A stretch of 64,000 nt of DNA from Candidatus Enterococcus willemsii (GTDB lineage Bacteria; Bacillota; Bacilli; Lactobacillales; Enterococcaceae): NCBI RefSeq assembly GCF_009933335.1, contig NZ_MAEL01000003.1:1-64000 (forward strand). Reading direction: 5' to 3'. The notes beneath the pieces were generated by a model. That model saw nothing but the letters and a program-made list of their open reading frames with translations, was not told the DNA's origin and searched no databases. How positions within the stretch are numbered: position 1 is the first letter of the stretch; each line of letters opens with the position of its first letter. Made by a program: the position numbers and the translations under genes. This document shows, one piece after another, positions 44,535-54,044 of this stretch.

Positions 44535-45911
44535 ATGAAAGAGAAGATTGATCAGTTTTTTGGTATTACAAAGTCAGGTTCAACGTACAAAAGAGAATTA
44601 ACAGGTGGTTTAACGGCTTTCTTAGCGATGTCGTATGTCATTTTTGTGAATCCGATTATTTTGGGGCAAGCAGGAATGCCAAAAGATGCGGTGTTTATGT
44701 CAACAATCGTATCATCAGCATTGGCTATGTTAATTATGGGATTATGGGCTAGATTTCCATTAGGATTAGCACCTTGTATGTCAATGAATGCTTTCTTTGC
44801 TTACTCGGTTGTTTTGCAGATGGGGAAAACGTGGCAAGAAGCATTGGCATGTGTACTGGTTTCATCGGTCTTATTTATTTTATTAGCTATTTCAGGTATT
44901 CGTTCGAAAATTATTCGTAGTATCCCTGTTTCGATTAAACAAGCAGGAACTGTTGGGCTAGGTATTTTTATTGCATTTGTAAGTTTTAAAAATTCAGGTA
45001 TCATCGTACCAGATGAAGGAATGTTTATTACTTTTGGTGGTTTTCATAATCCAAATGTGATTATTGCATTTTTTGGTATTTTAACAGCGGCTTTCTTTTT
45101 AGTTCGCAAAAATCAATATGCTGTATTTTTAGGGATGATTGGTGCTGCGATATGTGGTTTGTTCATTCGTTTAGGTGTATCAATGGATTGGTTTACATTA
45201 AGTGAGAGCGCAGTGGCGTCCTTACCACAATTACCAGCAGGTTCACCAATTGTTGTACCAACGGTTCCGATGGAAGCTATGTTGAATGAGACGTTCTTAG
45301 TCGCTGTGAAAAACTTAGATAAAATGTTGTCTGCTGATTCAATCATTGTTATTTTGACGTTCTTATTCTTAGACTTTTTTGGTACAGCAACAACTTTATC
45401 AGCAGCTGCGACACAAGTTTCGGAAATCAAGAGCGAAAACTTTGAAGACAATACTCGGATTTACAGTGCCGATGCCATTGGTAGTTTCTTTGGTTCATTA
45501 TTTGGAACATCTAGCTTGTCTACGTATATTGAATCTGTTTCAGGAATTATTGCGGGGGCAAGAACTGGTTTAATGAGCGTTATCGTAGCCATCTTATTCT
45601 TGCTTTCAGCGTTCTTATATCCGGTATTATCATTAGTAACGCCAGCCGTAACGACACCTGCAATGGTCTTAATTGGGATCTTTATGATGCAAAATATTAC
45701 CAAAATTAAATGGGACGGTGGCTTTGAAGAAATTATCCCCGCTTTCTTAATTATCGTGATGATGCCATTAACTGGTTCGATTGCTTTAGGATTAGTCTTA
45801 GGTTTCTTATCATATGAATTATGTATGATTTTTGCGAAACGTACAGGTGAGATTCCGCCAGTTATGCATGTGGTTGCATTGATTTCAGTTGCTTATTTAT
45901 TTACTTTATAA
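44535..45911 (+). CDS. Purine permease, AzgA/PbuG family (NCS2)
   Basis: A 458-residue membrane protein with about 12-14 helices of the AzgA branch of nucleobase:cation symporters, which take up hypoxanthine, guanine or adenine. Family features are AFLAMSYVIFVNPIILGQAG near 31, APCMSMNAFFAYSVV near 80 and FLFLDFFGTATTLSAAA near 280. A purine riboswitch lies directly upstream, which fits guanine or hypoxanthine uptake. It is monocistronic, with a GGAGG site and a terminator. Confidence 0.93.
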   Translation: MKEKIDQFFGITKSGSTYKRELTGGLTAFLAMSYVIFVNPIILGQAGMPKDAVFMSTIVSSALAMLIMGLWARFPLGLAPCMSMNAFFAYSVVLQMGKTWQEALACVLVSSVLFILLAISGIRSKIIRSIPVSIKQAGTVGLGIFIAFVSFKNSGIIVPDEGMFITFGGFHNPNVIIAFFGILTAAFFLVRKNQYAVFLGMIGAAICGLFIRLGVSMDWFTLSESAVASLPQLPAGSPIVVPTVPMEAMLNETFLVAVKNLDKMLSADSIIVILTFLFLDFFGTATTLSAAATQVSEIKSENFEDNTRIYSADAIGSFFGSLFGTSSLSTYIESVSGIIAGARTGLMSVIVAILFLLSAFLYPVLSLVTPAVTTPAMVLIGIFMMQNITKIKWDGGFEEIIPAFLIIVMMPLTGSIALGLVLGFLSYELCMIFAKRTGEIPPVMHVVALISVAYLFTL

Positions 45912-45919
45912 AAAGAAGA

Positions 45920-45953
45920 ACAACCGACTTTTTTAAGTTGGTTGTTTTTTTTA
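45920..45953 (+). terminator. Terminator after the purine permease gene
   Basis: A stem of about 12 bp (AACAACCGACTT with AAGTTGGTTGTT) around a T-rich loop is followed by eight Ts. Confidence 0.88.
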
Positions 45954-45997
45954 TTATGAAAATAAATTTCTTTTGTCTGTTTTATTTTATTTTTATA

Positions 45998-46026
45998 TTG
46001 AAATTTTATTTCTTTTATTTTATAAT
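45998..46026 (+). promoter_or_regulatory. Promoter of the MurNAc operon
   Basis: TTGAAA at 45998-46003 and TATAAT at 46021-46026 are 17 nt apart. The following TGAAAGCGGATTAACA resembles a CcpA cre site, though its second half is irregular. Confidence 0.78.
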
Positions 46027-46059
46027 GAAAGCGGATTAACAAAGAGAAGAGGTGTGAGA

Positions 46060-47124
46060 ATGTTTGGATTTTCAGTTTTTCTTGGGGATCATTTTCAAGA
46101 GGAAAAAAAGCAATATATCAAAATGATGCATCAGGCAGGATTTAAGAAAGTTTTTACATCGTTGCATATTCCTGAAGAAGATAGCCAAACAGTGTTCGCA
46201 AACTTACAGGTGTTGGGTGCGCTGACACAACAATTGCAGATGGAGTTAATGGCAGATATTTCGATAGATGGCTTAAGACGATTTGAGATTGATTTAAAAA
46301 ATCCCAGGGCTCTTCGTCAGTTAGTAGAGATGGGCGTGACGGGGATACGTATGGATTATGGTGTGGACAGTCAAACGATGGCCCACGTTTCGCAAGTCAT
46401 GACGGTGGGGCTCAATGCGTCAACTTTAACAGATGAAATTGTCACGGATTTAACTAGGTACCATGCTGATTTTACGAATATGGAGTTATGGCATAATTAC
46501 TATCCACGTCCAGAGACCGGCTTATCGCGACAATATGTCCAAGCAATTAATCAGAAATGGCGTTCGTTAGGCTTAAAAACAGTGGCATTTGTACCAGGCA
46601 ATCATCATTTAAGGGGTCCGCTACATCAAGGGTTACCGACACTTGAAGAACATCGAGAAATTCATCCGTTAGCGGCGGCAATTGATTTATCGACTTGTGA
46701 TTGCGATGACATTTGTATCGGTGATGAAGGATTAACAGTGGCTGTTCAAGAACAGTTTCGTAGTTATTTGCAAGAGCGTAAAATTCAGCTACATGTTTCA
46801 GTAATTGAGGAGGAGCATGCAACGTTATTTATCGGGACGCATACGAATCGCATAGATGATGCTAGAGATGTGATTCGTAGTCAAGAAGCTCGTTTTAAAG
46901 AAATTCCAACGATTACACCAAATAAAACAGAGGAGCGCCTGAAAGGTAGCGTGACGTTGGATAATCAAAAATATTTACGGTATATGGGTGAATTACAAAT
47001 AACGAAAACGGATTTACTGGCAGATGAGAAAGTCAATGTTGTTGCGAAGGTATTGACCGAAGATTTGCCATTAGTCGATTGTATTTTTCCAGGAGACGTA
47101 TTTGAGTTGAAAGTAGGAATATAG
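46060..47124 (+). CDS. mupG: 6-phospho-N-acetylmuramidase
   Basis: A 354-residue protein of the DUF871/MupG family, which hydrolyses MurNAc-6-phosphate-GlcNAc disaccharide phosphates in the cytoplasm during cell-wall recycling. Family signs are GFSVFLGDHF at the N-terminus, LHIPEEDSQ near 37, IRMDYGVDSQT near 98 and the NYYPRPETGL segment near 147. The ATG at 46060 follows AGAAGAGGTG; the frame is open further up through the promoter and is not coding there. It is the first gene of the operon with murQ and murP. Confidence 0.9.
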   Translation: MFGFSVFLGDHFQEEKKQYIKMMHQAGFKKVFTSLHIPEEDSQTVFANLQVLGALTQQLQMELMADISIDGLRRFEIDLKNPRALRQLVEMGVTGIRMDYGVDSQTMAHVSQVMTVGLNASTLTDEIVTDLTRYHADFTNMELWHNYYPRPETGLSRQYVQAINQKWRSLGLKTVAFVPGNHHLRGPLHQGLPTLEEHREIHPLAAAIDLSTCDCDDICIGDEGLTVAVQEQFRSYLQERKIQLHVSVIEEEHATLFIGTHTNRIDDARDVIRSQEARFKEIPTITPNKTEERLKGSVTLDNQKYLRYMGELQITKTDLLADEKVNVVAKVLTEDLPLVDCIFPGDVFELKVGI

Positions 47125-48015
47125 ATGAATAATTTAGAACATTTGACAACAGAAACCAGAAATACGAATACCATGAATTTAGATGAAATGTCAGTCATGG
47201 ATATTTTAAAAACGATGAATGCTGAAGACCAGCAAGTACCGTTGGCAATTGGAAAAGTTTTGCCACAGATTGAAGTCGTGGTACAACAAATCATTCAAGC
47301 CTTTAATCAAAAAGGACGACTCATTTATATGGGAGCAGGAACGAGTGGTCGTTTAGGTGTGTTAGATGCGGCAGAATGTGTGCCAACATTTGGTACTGAG
47401 CCTGAAATGGTCCAAGGATTAATTGCAGGTGGGATGAAAGCCATGACGGTGGCGGTAGAAGGCGCAGAAGATTCAGCGTCTTTAGGTGAAGAAGATTTAA
47501 AAGCAATTTCCTTAACAAAAGAAGATATCGTAATTGGCATTGCAGCCAGTGGGCGAACACCCTATGTGATTGGCGGGCTAGATTATGCCAATGCAATTGG
47601 TGCAACGACAGCAACAATTGCATGTAATACCAATGCTGCCATTAGTCAGCATGCGAGTTTTCCTATCGAGGTCGAAGTAGGACCAGAAATTTTAACCGGT
47701 TCCACACGTTTAAAATCTGGCACTGCCCAAAAACTAGTCTTAAATATGCTTTCGACAGTCGCTATGATTGGAATTGGCAAAGTCTATAAAAACTTAATGG
47801 TCGATGTGCGACCAACCAACGAAAAATTAGTAGAACGTGCAAAACGTATTATTATGCAAGCGACAGATTGTACTTATGAAGTAGCAGAACAAACATTTAT
47901 CGAAGCAGATCAAAATGTGAAACTAGCAATTGTTATGATTTTAACCGGAATGGAAAAAGAAGTGGCTGCCGAAAAATTAGTGGATGCCAATGGCTTTATT
48001 CGAAAAACAGTATAA
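47125..48015 (+). CDS. murQ: N-acetylmuramic acid 6-phosphate etherase
   Basis: A 296-residue SIS-domain enzyme that cleaves the lactyl ether of MurNAc-6-phosphate to give GlcNAc-6-phosphate and D-lactate. The motifs [19 protein letters not shown] near 71-89 and [10 protein letters not shown] near 143 are hallmarks of MurQ, with the C-terminal helical domain ([13 protein letters not shown]). It starts directly after the mupG stop codon, so translation is coupled. Confidence 0.97.
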   Translation: MNNLEHLTTETRNTNTMNLDEMSVMDILKTMNAEDQQVPLAIGKVLPQIEVVVQQIIQAFNQKGRLIYMGAGTSGRLGVLDAAECVPTFGTEPEMVQGLIAGGMKAMTVAVEGAEDSASLGEEDLKAISLTKEDIVIGIAASGRTPYVIGGLDYANAIGATTATIACNTNAAISQHASFPIEVEVGPEILTGSTRLKSGTAQKLVLNMLSTVAMIGIGKVYKNLMVDVRPTNEKLVERAKRIIMQATDCTYEVAEQTFIEADQNVKLAIVMILTGMEKEVAAEKLVDANGFIRKTV

Positions 48016-48029
48016 AGGAGCGTTTAAAA

Positions 48030-49463
48030 ATGACTGATAAAAATGTGTTAATAGCGCAAGGGATTTATGACCATGTCGGTGGCATGGCAAACGTCAATAA
48101 AGTGGTACATTGCATGACTCGCGTGCGTATGGAAATTCGTGATTATGACAAAGTGGATATGGAAGGCTTAAAGAAGGTCCCTGGGGTAATGGGTGTTGTG
48201 GAAGACGACACCTTGCAAGTTGTTGTAGGACCCGGTACGGTAAACAAAGTGGCACAGCACATGGTGGATATGGCGGGTGTTGACTTAGGGGAGACGTTAC
48301 CAAACGCTGGTGAAACGAATGGTAAATTGTCGGTTGAAGAAAAAGCTGCTCAAACCAAAGCCGAAGTGAAACGGAAAAATCAGAAACCTTGGTCAAAAGC
48401 CTTGAAATCTATTTCAAATATTTTCGTTCCATTAATTCCAGCCTTTGTTGGTGCCGGAATTATTGGTGGTGTCGCATCAGTCCTTAAAAATATGCTGACG
48501 GCTGGTCAGTTACATGGCGATATGTGGATGAATATTGCAACGGTTTGTGGCATTATTCAAAGTGGGGTCTTTGCGTATTTAGTCATTTATGTGGGGATTA
48601 ATAGTGCGCGAGAATTTGGCGCTTCTCCAAGTTTAGGTGGGGTTATTGGTGGTGTGACCACACTTGCGGGGATGAATCCGGAAGCTCCATTAACCAATAT
48701 TTTTACAGGTGAGCCGCTTGCTGCCGGTCAAGGTGGGGTTATTGGTGTGATTATCGCAGTTTATTTCATGGCATTAATTGAAAAAAGACTACGGAAAATT
48801 ATGCCTGAATCAATTGATATTATCGTGACACCAGTTATTACCTTGTTAGTGATGGGCTTAGCAACGATTTTCTTAATTATGCCTTTTGCCGGTTGGATTT
48901 CAAATGGCTTAGTTGACGGTATTAATTGGGTCTTGAATGTCGGTGGTGCGTTCTCTGGTTTTGTTTTAGGTGCAGCGTTCTTACCAATGGTTATGTTTGG
49001 ATTACACCAAATTTTAACGCCAATTCATTTACAAATGATTGAAAGCACAGGCAGTACGCTATTATTACCAATTTTAGCAATGGCTGGTGCAGGTCAAGTC
49101 GGTGCAGCAATTGCCTTATGGATGAGATGTAGCAAAAATACGTCATTGACTGAAATGATTAAAGGCGCGTTACCTGTTGGTATTTTAGGAATTGGCGAAC
49201 CATTGATTTATGGTGTCACCTTGCCTCTAGGCCGTCCATTTATCACTGCTTGTATTGGTGGCGGGATTGGTGGTGCTGTGATTGGTTTATTAGGAAATGT
49301 GGGTGCTATTTCAATCGGACCAAGCGGAGTAGCATTGATTCCGTTAATTGCGAACGGACAATGGTTGAACTATGTCATTGGCTTATTAGCGGGTTATGCG
49401 GGTGGCTTTGTTTTCACTTATTTCTTTGGTACCACCCAAGCAATGCGTACAGGAGAAATGTAA
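48030..49463 (+). CDS. murP: PTS EIIBC permease for N-acetylmuramic acid
   Basis: A 477-residue PTS permease with an N-terminal EIIB domain (phosphorylated Cys28 in VVHCMTRVRM) followed after a linker by an EIIC domain of the sucrose/glucoside class (from residue about 125). No EIIA is fused, which matches MurP of E. coli, dependent on EIIA-Glc. Its position between murQ and an HAD gene supports MurNAc, or MurNAc-GlcNAc, as substrate. It overlaps the next gene by 1 nt. Confidence 0.92.
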   Translation: MTDKNVLIAQGIYDHVGGMANVNKVVHCMTRVRMEIRDYDKVDMEGLKKVPGVMGVVEDDTLQVVVGPGTVNKVAQHMVDMAGVDLGETLPNAGETNGKLSVEEKAAQTKAEVKRKNQKPWSKALKSISNIFVPLIPAFVGAGIIGGVASVLKNMLTAGQLHGDMWMNIATVCGIIQSGVFAYLVIYVGINSAREFGASPSLGGVIGGVTTLAGMNPEAPLTNIFTGEPLAAGQGGVIGVIIAVYFMALIEKRLRKIMPESIDIIVTPVITLLVMGLATIFLIMPFAGWISNGLVDGINWVLNVGGAFSGFVLGAAFLPMVMFGLHQILTPIHLQMIESTGSTLLLPILAMAGAGQVGAAIALWMRCSKNTSLTEMIKGALPVGILGIGEPLIYGVTLPLGRPFITACIGGGIGGAVIGLLGNVGAISIGPSGVALIPLIANGQWLNYVIGLLAGYAGGFVFTYFFGTTQAMRTGEM

Positions 49464-50080
49464 TGAAAAAAGCAGTCATCTTTGATATGGACGGTGTGAT
49501 TGTTTTCTCAGAAACGGTCTATCAAAAAAGACGGGATGAATTTTTTAGCCAACACGGTATTGAACTAACAGAAGAAATCCAAGCTTCCTTAGTTGGCTCA
49601 AATGTGCGCGACATGTTTGCCAAACTTATTCCGACAGACGAACAACGACGATACGCACTCATGCACGCGTACGAACAATTTCGGTTAGACTATCCTATTG
49701 ATTACCGTCAATTATTGAACCCGGATTTGTTAACGACAGTAAAGGTATTGAAGAAAAAAGGCATTCGATTAGCGATTGCATCATCTTCTTCATTAACGAT
49801 TATCCGAAAAATTTTGGCTATCAATCAGTTGACGGATTTCTTCGAATTACTTGTGAGTGGTGAGCAATTTGCTCGTAGTAAACCTGATCCAGAAATCTAT
49901 TATTTTACTGTCGAGCAATTAGGACTGTCAGCAGAAGATTGCTTAGTGGTTGAAGATTCAACTATTGGTGTGACAGCTGCTTTACGAGCTAATTTGGAAG
50001 TGGCAGCGCTCAACAATCCCTGCGCCCAAGCAACATATACGATCCAAACTGTCAGAGAAGTTCTGCAATTGATTGAATGA
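49463..50080 (+). CDS. HAD-family phosphatase, beta-phosphoglucomutase-like
   Basis: A 205-residue HAD hydrolase of subfamily IA with the nucleophile Asp in IFDMDGVIV (motif I, residues 6-14), motif II in IASSSSL near 113 and motif III/IV in KPDPEIYY and VVEDSTIGV near 139-165. The ATG at 49463 shares its A with the murP stop. It is the last gene before murR, so it may act on a phosphosugar by-product of MurNAc breakdown; a beta-phosphoglucomutase role is also possible. Confidence 0.85.
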   Translation: MKKAVIFDMDGVIVFSETVYQKRRDEFFSQHGIELTEEIQASLVGSNVRDMFAKLIPTDEQRRYALMHAYEQFRLDYPIDYRQLLNPDLLTTVKVLKKKGIRLAIASSSSLTIIRKILAINQLTDFFELLVSGEQFARSKPDPEIYYFTVEQLGLSAEDCLVVEDSTIGVTAALRANLEVAALNNPCAQATYTIQTVREVLQLIE

Positions 50081-50088
50081 AAAAAAAC

Positions 50089-50117
50089 ATGCGTATACAG
50101 TTCTTCTGTATACGCAT
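50089..50117. promoter_or_regulatory. Perfect 12-bp hairpin before murR
   Basis: ATGCGTATACAG and CTGTATACGCAT form a perfect stem with a 5-nt loop between the HAD gene and murR. The following T-run is poor, so it may be an operator or a transcript-processing site more than a terminator. A TATGAT box for murR starts about 12 nt later. Confidence 0.6.
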
Positions 50118-50155
50118 TTAAATTTGTTGTATGATACTGTTGGGAGGAGTGCCAG

Positions 50156-50998
50156 ATGAATATTTTATTTACCATTCAAAATCAATTAGATAGTTTATCC
50201 AAAGCTGAGAAAAAATTAGCGCAATGGATTCTAGAGCATTCAGCGGAAGTCATACATATGAGTGCCAAAACATTATCGGAAGCTGCTGAAATTAGTCCAG
50301 CGACGGTTGTTCGTTTTTGTTATTCTTTGGGCTTAGAAGGTTTTCCTGATTTAAAATTAAAACTTTCAGCCAATCTTCCACAAATTCAAAAAGGTTTATA
50401 TTCAGATATTGTACCAGATGAAAGTATTACGACAATCAAGCAAAAAATTAAATTCAAAGTCATTGACGGGATTGAAAAAAATTGTGAGCTACTAGAAGAT
50501 GAGGCAATTGAACAAATTCTACACCTGCTTGATCATTCTGAAGTCATTTTTACCTATGGGATTGGGGCATCAGGTACGGTTGCGGATGACTTTTATCAAA
50601 AATTTTTACGTGTCGGACGGACAGTCATCTTTAGTCAAGATGCGCATTTACTTTCGACAGCTATTGTGACTAACAAAGAGTCGGCTTTTATCTTTTTAAT
50701 CTCTAATTCAGGTGAAAAGAAAGAAGTTTGTCGCTTAGCTTCATTGGCAAAAAATTGTCAAATTCCAGTGGTTAGCATGACTAGCCAGCCACGTTCTACA
50801 CTCGCTCGTTTATCGGATATTGTGTTGCATACAACGGATGGGGGGGAAGCGCCGTTACGTAGTTCAGCAACCAACTCTTTACTCGTGCAGCTATATTCAC
50901 TGGATGTATTATTTTCAGCATATGCCTCCAAACATTATGATGAAACAATTATTCAGTTAGAACAAACCAAACAGGCGATTTCCCAATTAGAAGAATAA
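50156..50998 (+). CDS. RpiR-family regulator, MurR-like
   Basis: A 280-residue regulator with an N-terminal RpiR helix-turn-helix (AAEISPATVVRFCYSLGLEG, about 42-61) and a C-terminal SIS domain (TYGIGASGTVA near 128, ISNSGEKKEV near 175). It sits at the end of the MurNAc gene group with its own ribosome site GGGAGGAG. By context it should sense MurNAc-6-phosphate and control the operon, as MurR does in E. coli. A terminator follows. Confidence 0.85.
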   Translation: MNILFTIQNQLDSLSKAEKKLAQWILEHSAEVIHMSAKTLSEAAEISPATVVRFCYSLGLEGFPDLKLKLSANLPQIQKGLYSDIVPDESITTIKQKIKFKVIDGIEKNCELLEDEAIEQILHLLDHSEVIFTYGIGASGTVADDFYQKFLRVGRTVIFSQDAHLLSTAIVTNKESAFIFLISNSGEKKEVCRLASLAKNCQIPVVSMTSQPRSTLARLSDIVLHTTDGGEAPLRSSATNSLLVQLYSLDVLFSAYASKHYDETIIQLEQTKQAISQLEE

Positions 50999-51002
50999 GT
51001 AA

Positions 51003-51048
51003 AAACGAGGCGTTCTAATCGAAGGCCTCGTTTGTCGTTTTATTTTTT
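51003..51048. terminator. Terminator between murR and the amino acid permease gene
   Basis: A 9-bp stem (AAACGAGGC with GCCTCGTTT) with a 13-nt loop is followed by a T-rich run; genes converge here. Confidence 0.8.
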
Positions 51049-52476
51049 ATTTGAACGTTTTGCAATAATTGGTAGTAAGGCACCAATTAAGATTAAGACA
51101 ACGGGTGTTAAGATGTTTGAAATAATTTGGAACCACCATGCTTTGGAAGTTAAGTCAAATTCCATTTTAGGCACAATTCCTAAAATACAAGCAAATGCGG
51201 TAAATAAGAAACACCACAAGCCAATCGCAAACCCAATTTTTGGATTTTTAACAAATTTATATTCTGACGTATAATTTTTGTAGTGCTTGTTTAACATCAT
51301 GTAAGCTAAGAACACCCATAGGTAACGTAATGGCATGACAACAGAGTTTAAGTTCATCATCCATTTGACTAATTCTTGCATGCTACCAATACCTAAAATT
51401 GGTAATAAAATAAGAATACTTACCAAGATACCTGTTAACAGATAGCCGTTTTTAAGTGTACCTTTGGCTGTCTTTTTACGTAACCATGCAGGCACGAACA
51501 TTGGATCTGCATCAGCTAAAAGAATTTTTAATGGCGCATCAATTGAGAAAGCCAAGGCTGAAATTTGTCCAACAGTATTTGTTAAAGCATAGATAATCAT
51601 TAATAAATTACCCACACCGTAGTAAGCCCCTAATTTTTGGAACGCAGTGTAAGCACCGTTTGCCATTAAATCGTCGGGAATATTGTTACTTGCAAAAAGC
51701 ATCCCCATTGCAATTGAGCCCAAAATCGCGCTCAATCCAACCATTGACGCTAAGAAAATCATACCTTTTGGAAATTCTTTGGCAGGATTTTTAGTTTGGT
51801 TGACGTAAGGTGAAATTTTTTCAGCACCACCAACAGCAAATACAAGCATTGAGATTGTTGTAAAATAAGAAAAATTAAATTTAGGAATATAAGTGCTTAA
51901 TTTGTTCATGTCAGGTGTAGCAAACTCAATATTTGAATGAATTGCTGGAGCACCAATTGCTAATAGAATAAATAAAATCGACATAACAAACATAGCTGTT
52001 CCGGCAAGACCACCAATTACTTTTAAAGTGGATAGTCCTTTTGTTGATAAGTAAAGAAAAATAAGGAAAAGAGCGAGACTAAGAATCGACACCATTTGCA
52101 TTGGCATATCTGAAACAAAGGTACCATCGCGCTTGATTGCCCAACCTAATGCAATTAAGATTCCTTGTGGCTTTTGTGCAAGGTAAGGAATATGCACAAC
52201 CCAGTAAGTCCACGCAGCATAGAAGGCTAATTTTTTGGTAGTCGTATTTTCAATCCACGAACTCACGCCTCCACGACTGTCTTTAAAAGTAGAACCAAGT
52301 TGTCCGACAATTAATGCGTAAGGAATAAAGTAAAGCACGAGAATAATGACCCAAGAAGTAACGACTGAAATTCCTTGTTGCGCATAGTTATTGACGACAT
52401 TTCCTAGTCCCCAAACCATACTAAATGCGATTAAACCAATATTGGTCCATCGCAATTGCTTTGTATTTGTTTCCAT
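51040..52476 (-). CDS. Amino acid permease, APC superfamily
   Basis: A 478-residue membrane protein with about twelve helices of the amino acid-polyamine-organocation superfamily, near the glutamate/GABA-antiporter and YjeM-like branch. Family features are the first helix with GLIAFSMVWGLGNVVNNYA and VFAVGGAEKISPYVNQTKNP in the helix-6 region near 215. Substrate is not identified. It is monocistronic, with a ribosome site AAGGGG before its ATG. Confidence 0.82.
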   Translation of the reverse strand: METNTKQLRWTNIGLIAFSMVWGLGNVVNNYAQQGISVVTSWVIILVLYFIPYALIVGQLGSTFKDSRGGVSSWIENTTTKKLAFYAAWTYWVVHIPYLAQKPQGILIALGWAIKRDGTFVSDMPMQMVSILSLALFLIFLYLSTKGLSTLKVIGGLAGTAMFVMSILFILLAIGAPAIHSNIEFATPDMNKLSTYIPKFNFSYFTTISMLVFAVGGAEKISPYVNQTKNPAKEFPKGMIFLASMVGLSAILGSIAMGMLFASNNIPDDLMANGAYTAFQKLGAYYGVGNLLMIIYALTNTVGQISALAFSIDAPLKILLADADPMFVPAWLRKKTAKGTLKNGYLLTGILVSILILLPILGIGSMQELVKWMMNLNSVVMPLRYLWVFLAYMMLNKHYKNYTSEYKFVKNPKIGFAIGLWCFLFTAFACILGIVPKMEFDLTSKAWWFQIISNILTPVVLILIGALLPIIAKRSNKK

Positions 52477-52669
52477 TGCTAAAACCCCTTAATAATAATA
52501 GTGGTATACTAAAATAACAAATGAAAATTACCAATCTCTTTTCTTATGTTATTTTAATACAGTTATTTATACCTTTTTGATTATAGTTCAATCTGAACAG
52601 TCGTCAATATTTTTGAGGAAACCCTCATTTAATTTCTCATAATTGGCAATTTTTCTTGTAAACATAGGT

Positions 52670-52683
52670 TGAAATCGTTTCCT
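52670..52683 (+). promoter_or_regulatory. cre-like site upstream of the alpha/beta hydrolase gene
   Basis: TGAAATCGTTTCCT fits TGWAANCGNTNWCA except at two positions near the 3' end. It lies 37 nt before the start codon and may place the gene under CcpA control. Confidence 0.5.
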
Positions 52684-52720
52684 TTGGATTTATAATTGAA
52701 AGGAAAGGTAGGCTAAATAG

Positions 52721-53596
52721 ATGATTAAAATCGATGTGGAACAAATGCGTAAACAATTTTTGACAAACGATATGGCACGCGACAAGGGATTAAATGAACC
52801 AGAAAATTTAGTGAAAATAAAAAATCTGTCCTATGGCACACACGGGATAGAAAACCAATTTGATATTTATTATCCAAAAGGAACAACCGCTCCTTTACCA
52901 ACTATTATTAGCATACATGGCGGCGGTTTTTTCTATGGTAGCAAAGAAATTTATCGCTTCTATACGATGTTCTTAGCAACTCAAGGATTTACTGTGATTA
53001 ATTGTAACTATCGACTTGCACCAGAAAATCCTTACCCAGCACCTTTGGAAGATATTAACTCTTTGATGCAGTGGTTGCTTCAATATGGAGAAAATTATTT
53101 TGTGGATATGGATCAATTATTTTTAGTTGGTGATAGTGCAGGGGCGCAGTTGACAGAGCAATATGCAACGATGGTCAGCAATCCAGCCTATGCCAAACAA
53201 TTTGATTTTGCAGTAGCACCTGTGCAACTAAGGGCAATTGCGCTAAACTGTGGCGTTTATTTTATAGGAAAACAAGCAGCAGTTAATCAAGATTTTCCAC
53301 ATTATTTTGGTGAAAAAGTGAGTGAAGCCAGAACTGCACAATTTCCAGTAGAAAGATTTATGACGGACAAATTTCCGCCAGCCTTTATCATGACCGCGAC
53401 CCATGATTTCTTGAAAGACATGGCAAAACCTTTGGCTAATATTCTTCAATCAAAGAACGTACCAATCGACTATCATTTATATGCCAATTCCGATGACACC
53501 GAATTAGGACACGTCTTTCATCTTGATCAAAAGAGCAGTATCGCGAAAGAGTGTAATTTGGCAATGATTGAATTTTTTAAGAAGTTTTTGGAGTGA
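52721..53596 (+). CDS. Alpha/beta hydrolase, hormone-sensitive-lipase-like esterase
   Basis: A 291-residue carboxylesterase. The oxyanion motif HGGGFFYGSKE lies near 68, the nucleophile in GDSAGAQL near 146, and Asp (TATHDFLKD) and His (LGHVFH) of the triad near 227 and 265. There is no signal peptide. It is a single gene; a cre-like site before it suggests catabolite control. The natural substrate cannot be told. Confidence 0.88.
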   Translation: MIKIDVEQMRKQFLTNDMARDKGLNEPENLVKIKNLSYGTHGIENQFDIYYPKGTTAPLPTIISIHGGGFFYGSKEIYRFYTMFLATQGFTVINCNYRLAPENPYPAPLEDINSLMQWLLQYGENYFVDMDQLFLVGDSAGAQLTEQYATMVSNPAYAKQFDFAVAPVQLRAIALNCGVYFIGKQAAVNQDFPHYFGEKVSEARTAQFPVERFMTDKFPPAFIMTATHDFLKDMAKPLANILQSKNVPIDYHLYANSDDTELGHVFHLDQKSSIAKECNLAMIEFFKKFLE

Positions 53597-53660
53597 GGGG
53601 AATTAAGTAGTAGATATACATCATCAATTCGTTATATAAGTGAGAAGTTAAATGACAAAT

Positions 53661-53703
53661 AAAAAAGTTCTACCTCAATGATGTATGAGATAGAACTTTT
53701 TTG
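53661..53703. terminator. Terminator downstream of the hydrolase gene
   Basis: A 17-bp stem with a mismatch (AAAAAAGTTCTACCTCA with its near complement) around an 8-nt loop, ending in Ts. It lies between the hydrolase gene and the convergent immunity gene. Confidence 0.85.
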
Positions 53704-53778
53704 TTAGAATGAAAATTTACTGGTAATCGACGAACGGTATGTATTATTGAGTCCAGATTTGCCACCTATTTTGTTTAA

Positions 53779-54003
53779 CTATGTAATCAAATTCTGTTGT
53801 TCAGAATTAAACGTGATGTGTTCAGTCAAGGCAGTTGAATAGATATAATTTGTTAGGCGATTGACTAAGCGTACATCATCATGTGTTTCATTTAGTTGTG
53901 TGTACACCTTTAGTAAGACTTCCTTTAAATCGTTTACGTTTTCAGTGTGAGACTGTTCTAAATTATTATACAATTGGTGAACAATATTTTTCGCATTTGC
54001 CAG
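53779..54003 (-). CDS. Bacteriocin immunity protein, enterocin A type, non-ATG start
   Basis: The frame codes for about 74 residues that resemble, from memory, the enterocin A/pediocin-type immunity proteins (EntA_Immun): a four-helix bundle with AKNIVHQLYNNL at the start, a middle LLKVYTQLNETHDDVRLVNR and an ending LTNYIYSTALTEHITFNSE. Such proteins protect the cell against class IIa bacteriocins at the mannose PTS. No ATG is in frame. A CTG at 54003 stands 7 nt after a strong AGGAGGA; a TTG at 53973 is in frame but loses the first conserved helix. A lost base after the out-of-frame ATG at 53992 is another explanation. No bacteriocin gene is adjacent. Confidence 0.75.
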   Translation of the reverse strand: MANAKNIVHQLYNNLEQSHTENVNDLKEVLLKVYTQLNETHDDVRLVNRLTNYIYSTALTEHITFNSEQQNLIT

Positions 54004-54020
54004 GTATAACTCCTCCTTTA

Positions 54021-54044
54021 TACAATTATAGTATCGTAATTGTA
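54021..54044. promoter_or_regulatory. Inverted repeat upstream of the immunity gene
   Basis: TACAATTA and TAATTGTA form a perfect 8-bp inverted repeat with an 8-nt centre, just upstream of the ribosome site of the minus-strand immunity gene. It overlaps a TATAAT that could be its -10 box, so it is a candidate operator. Confidence 0.45.
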
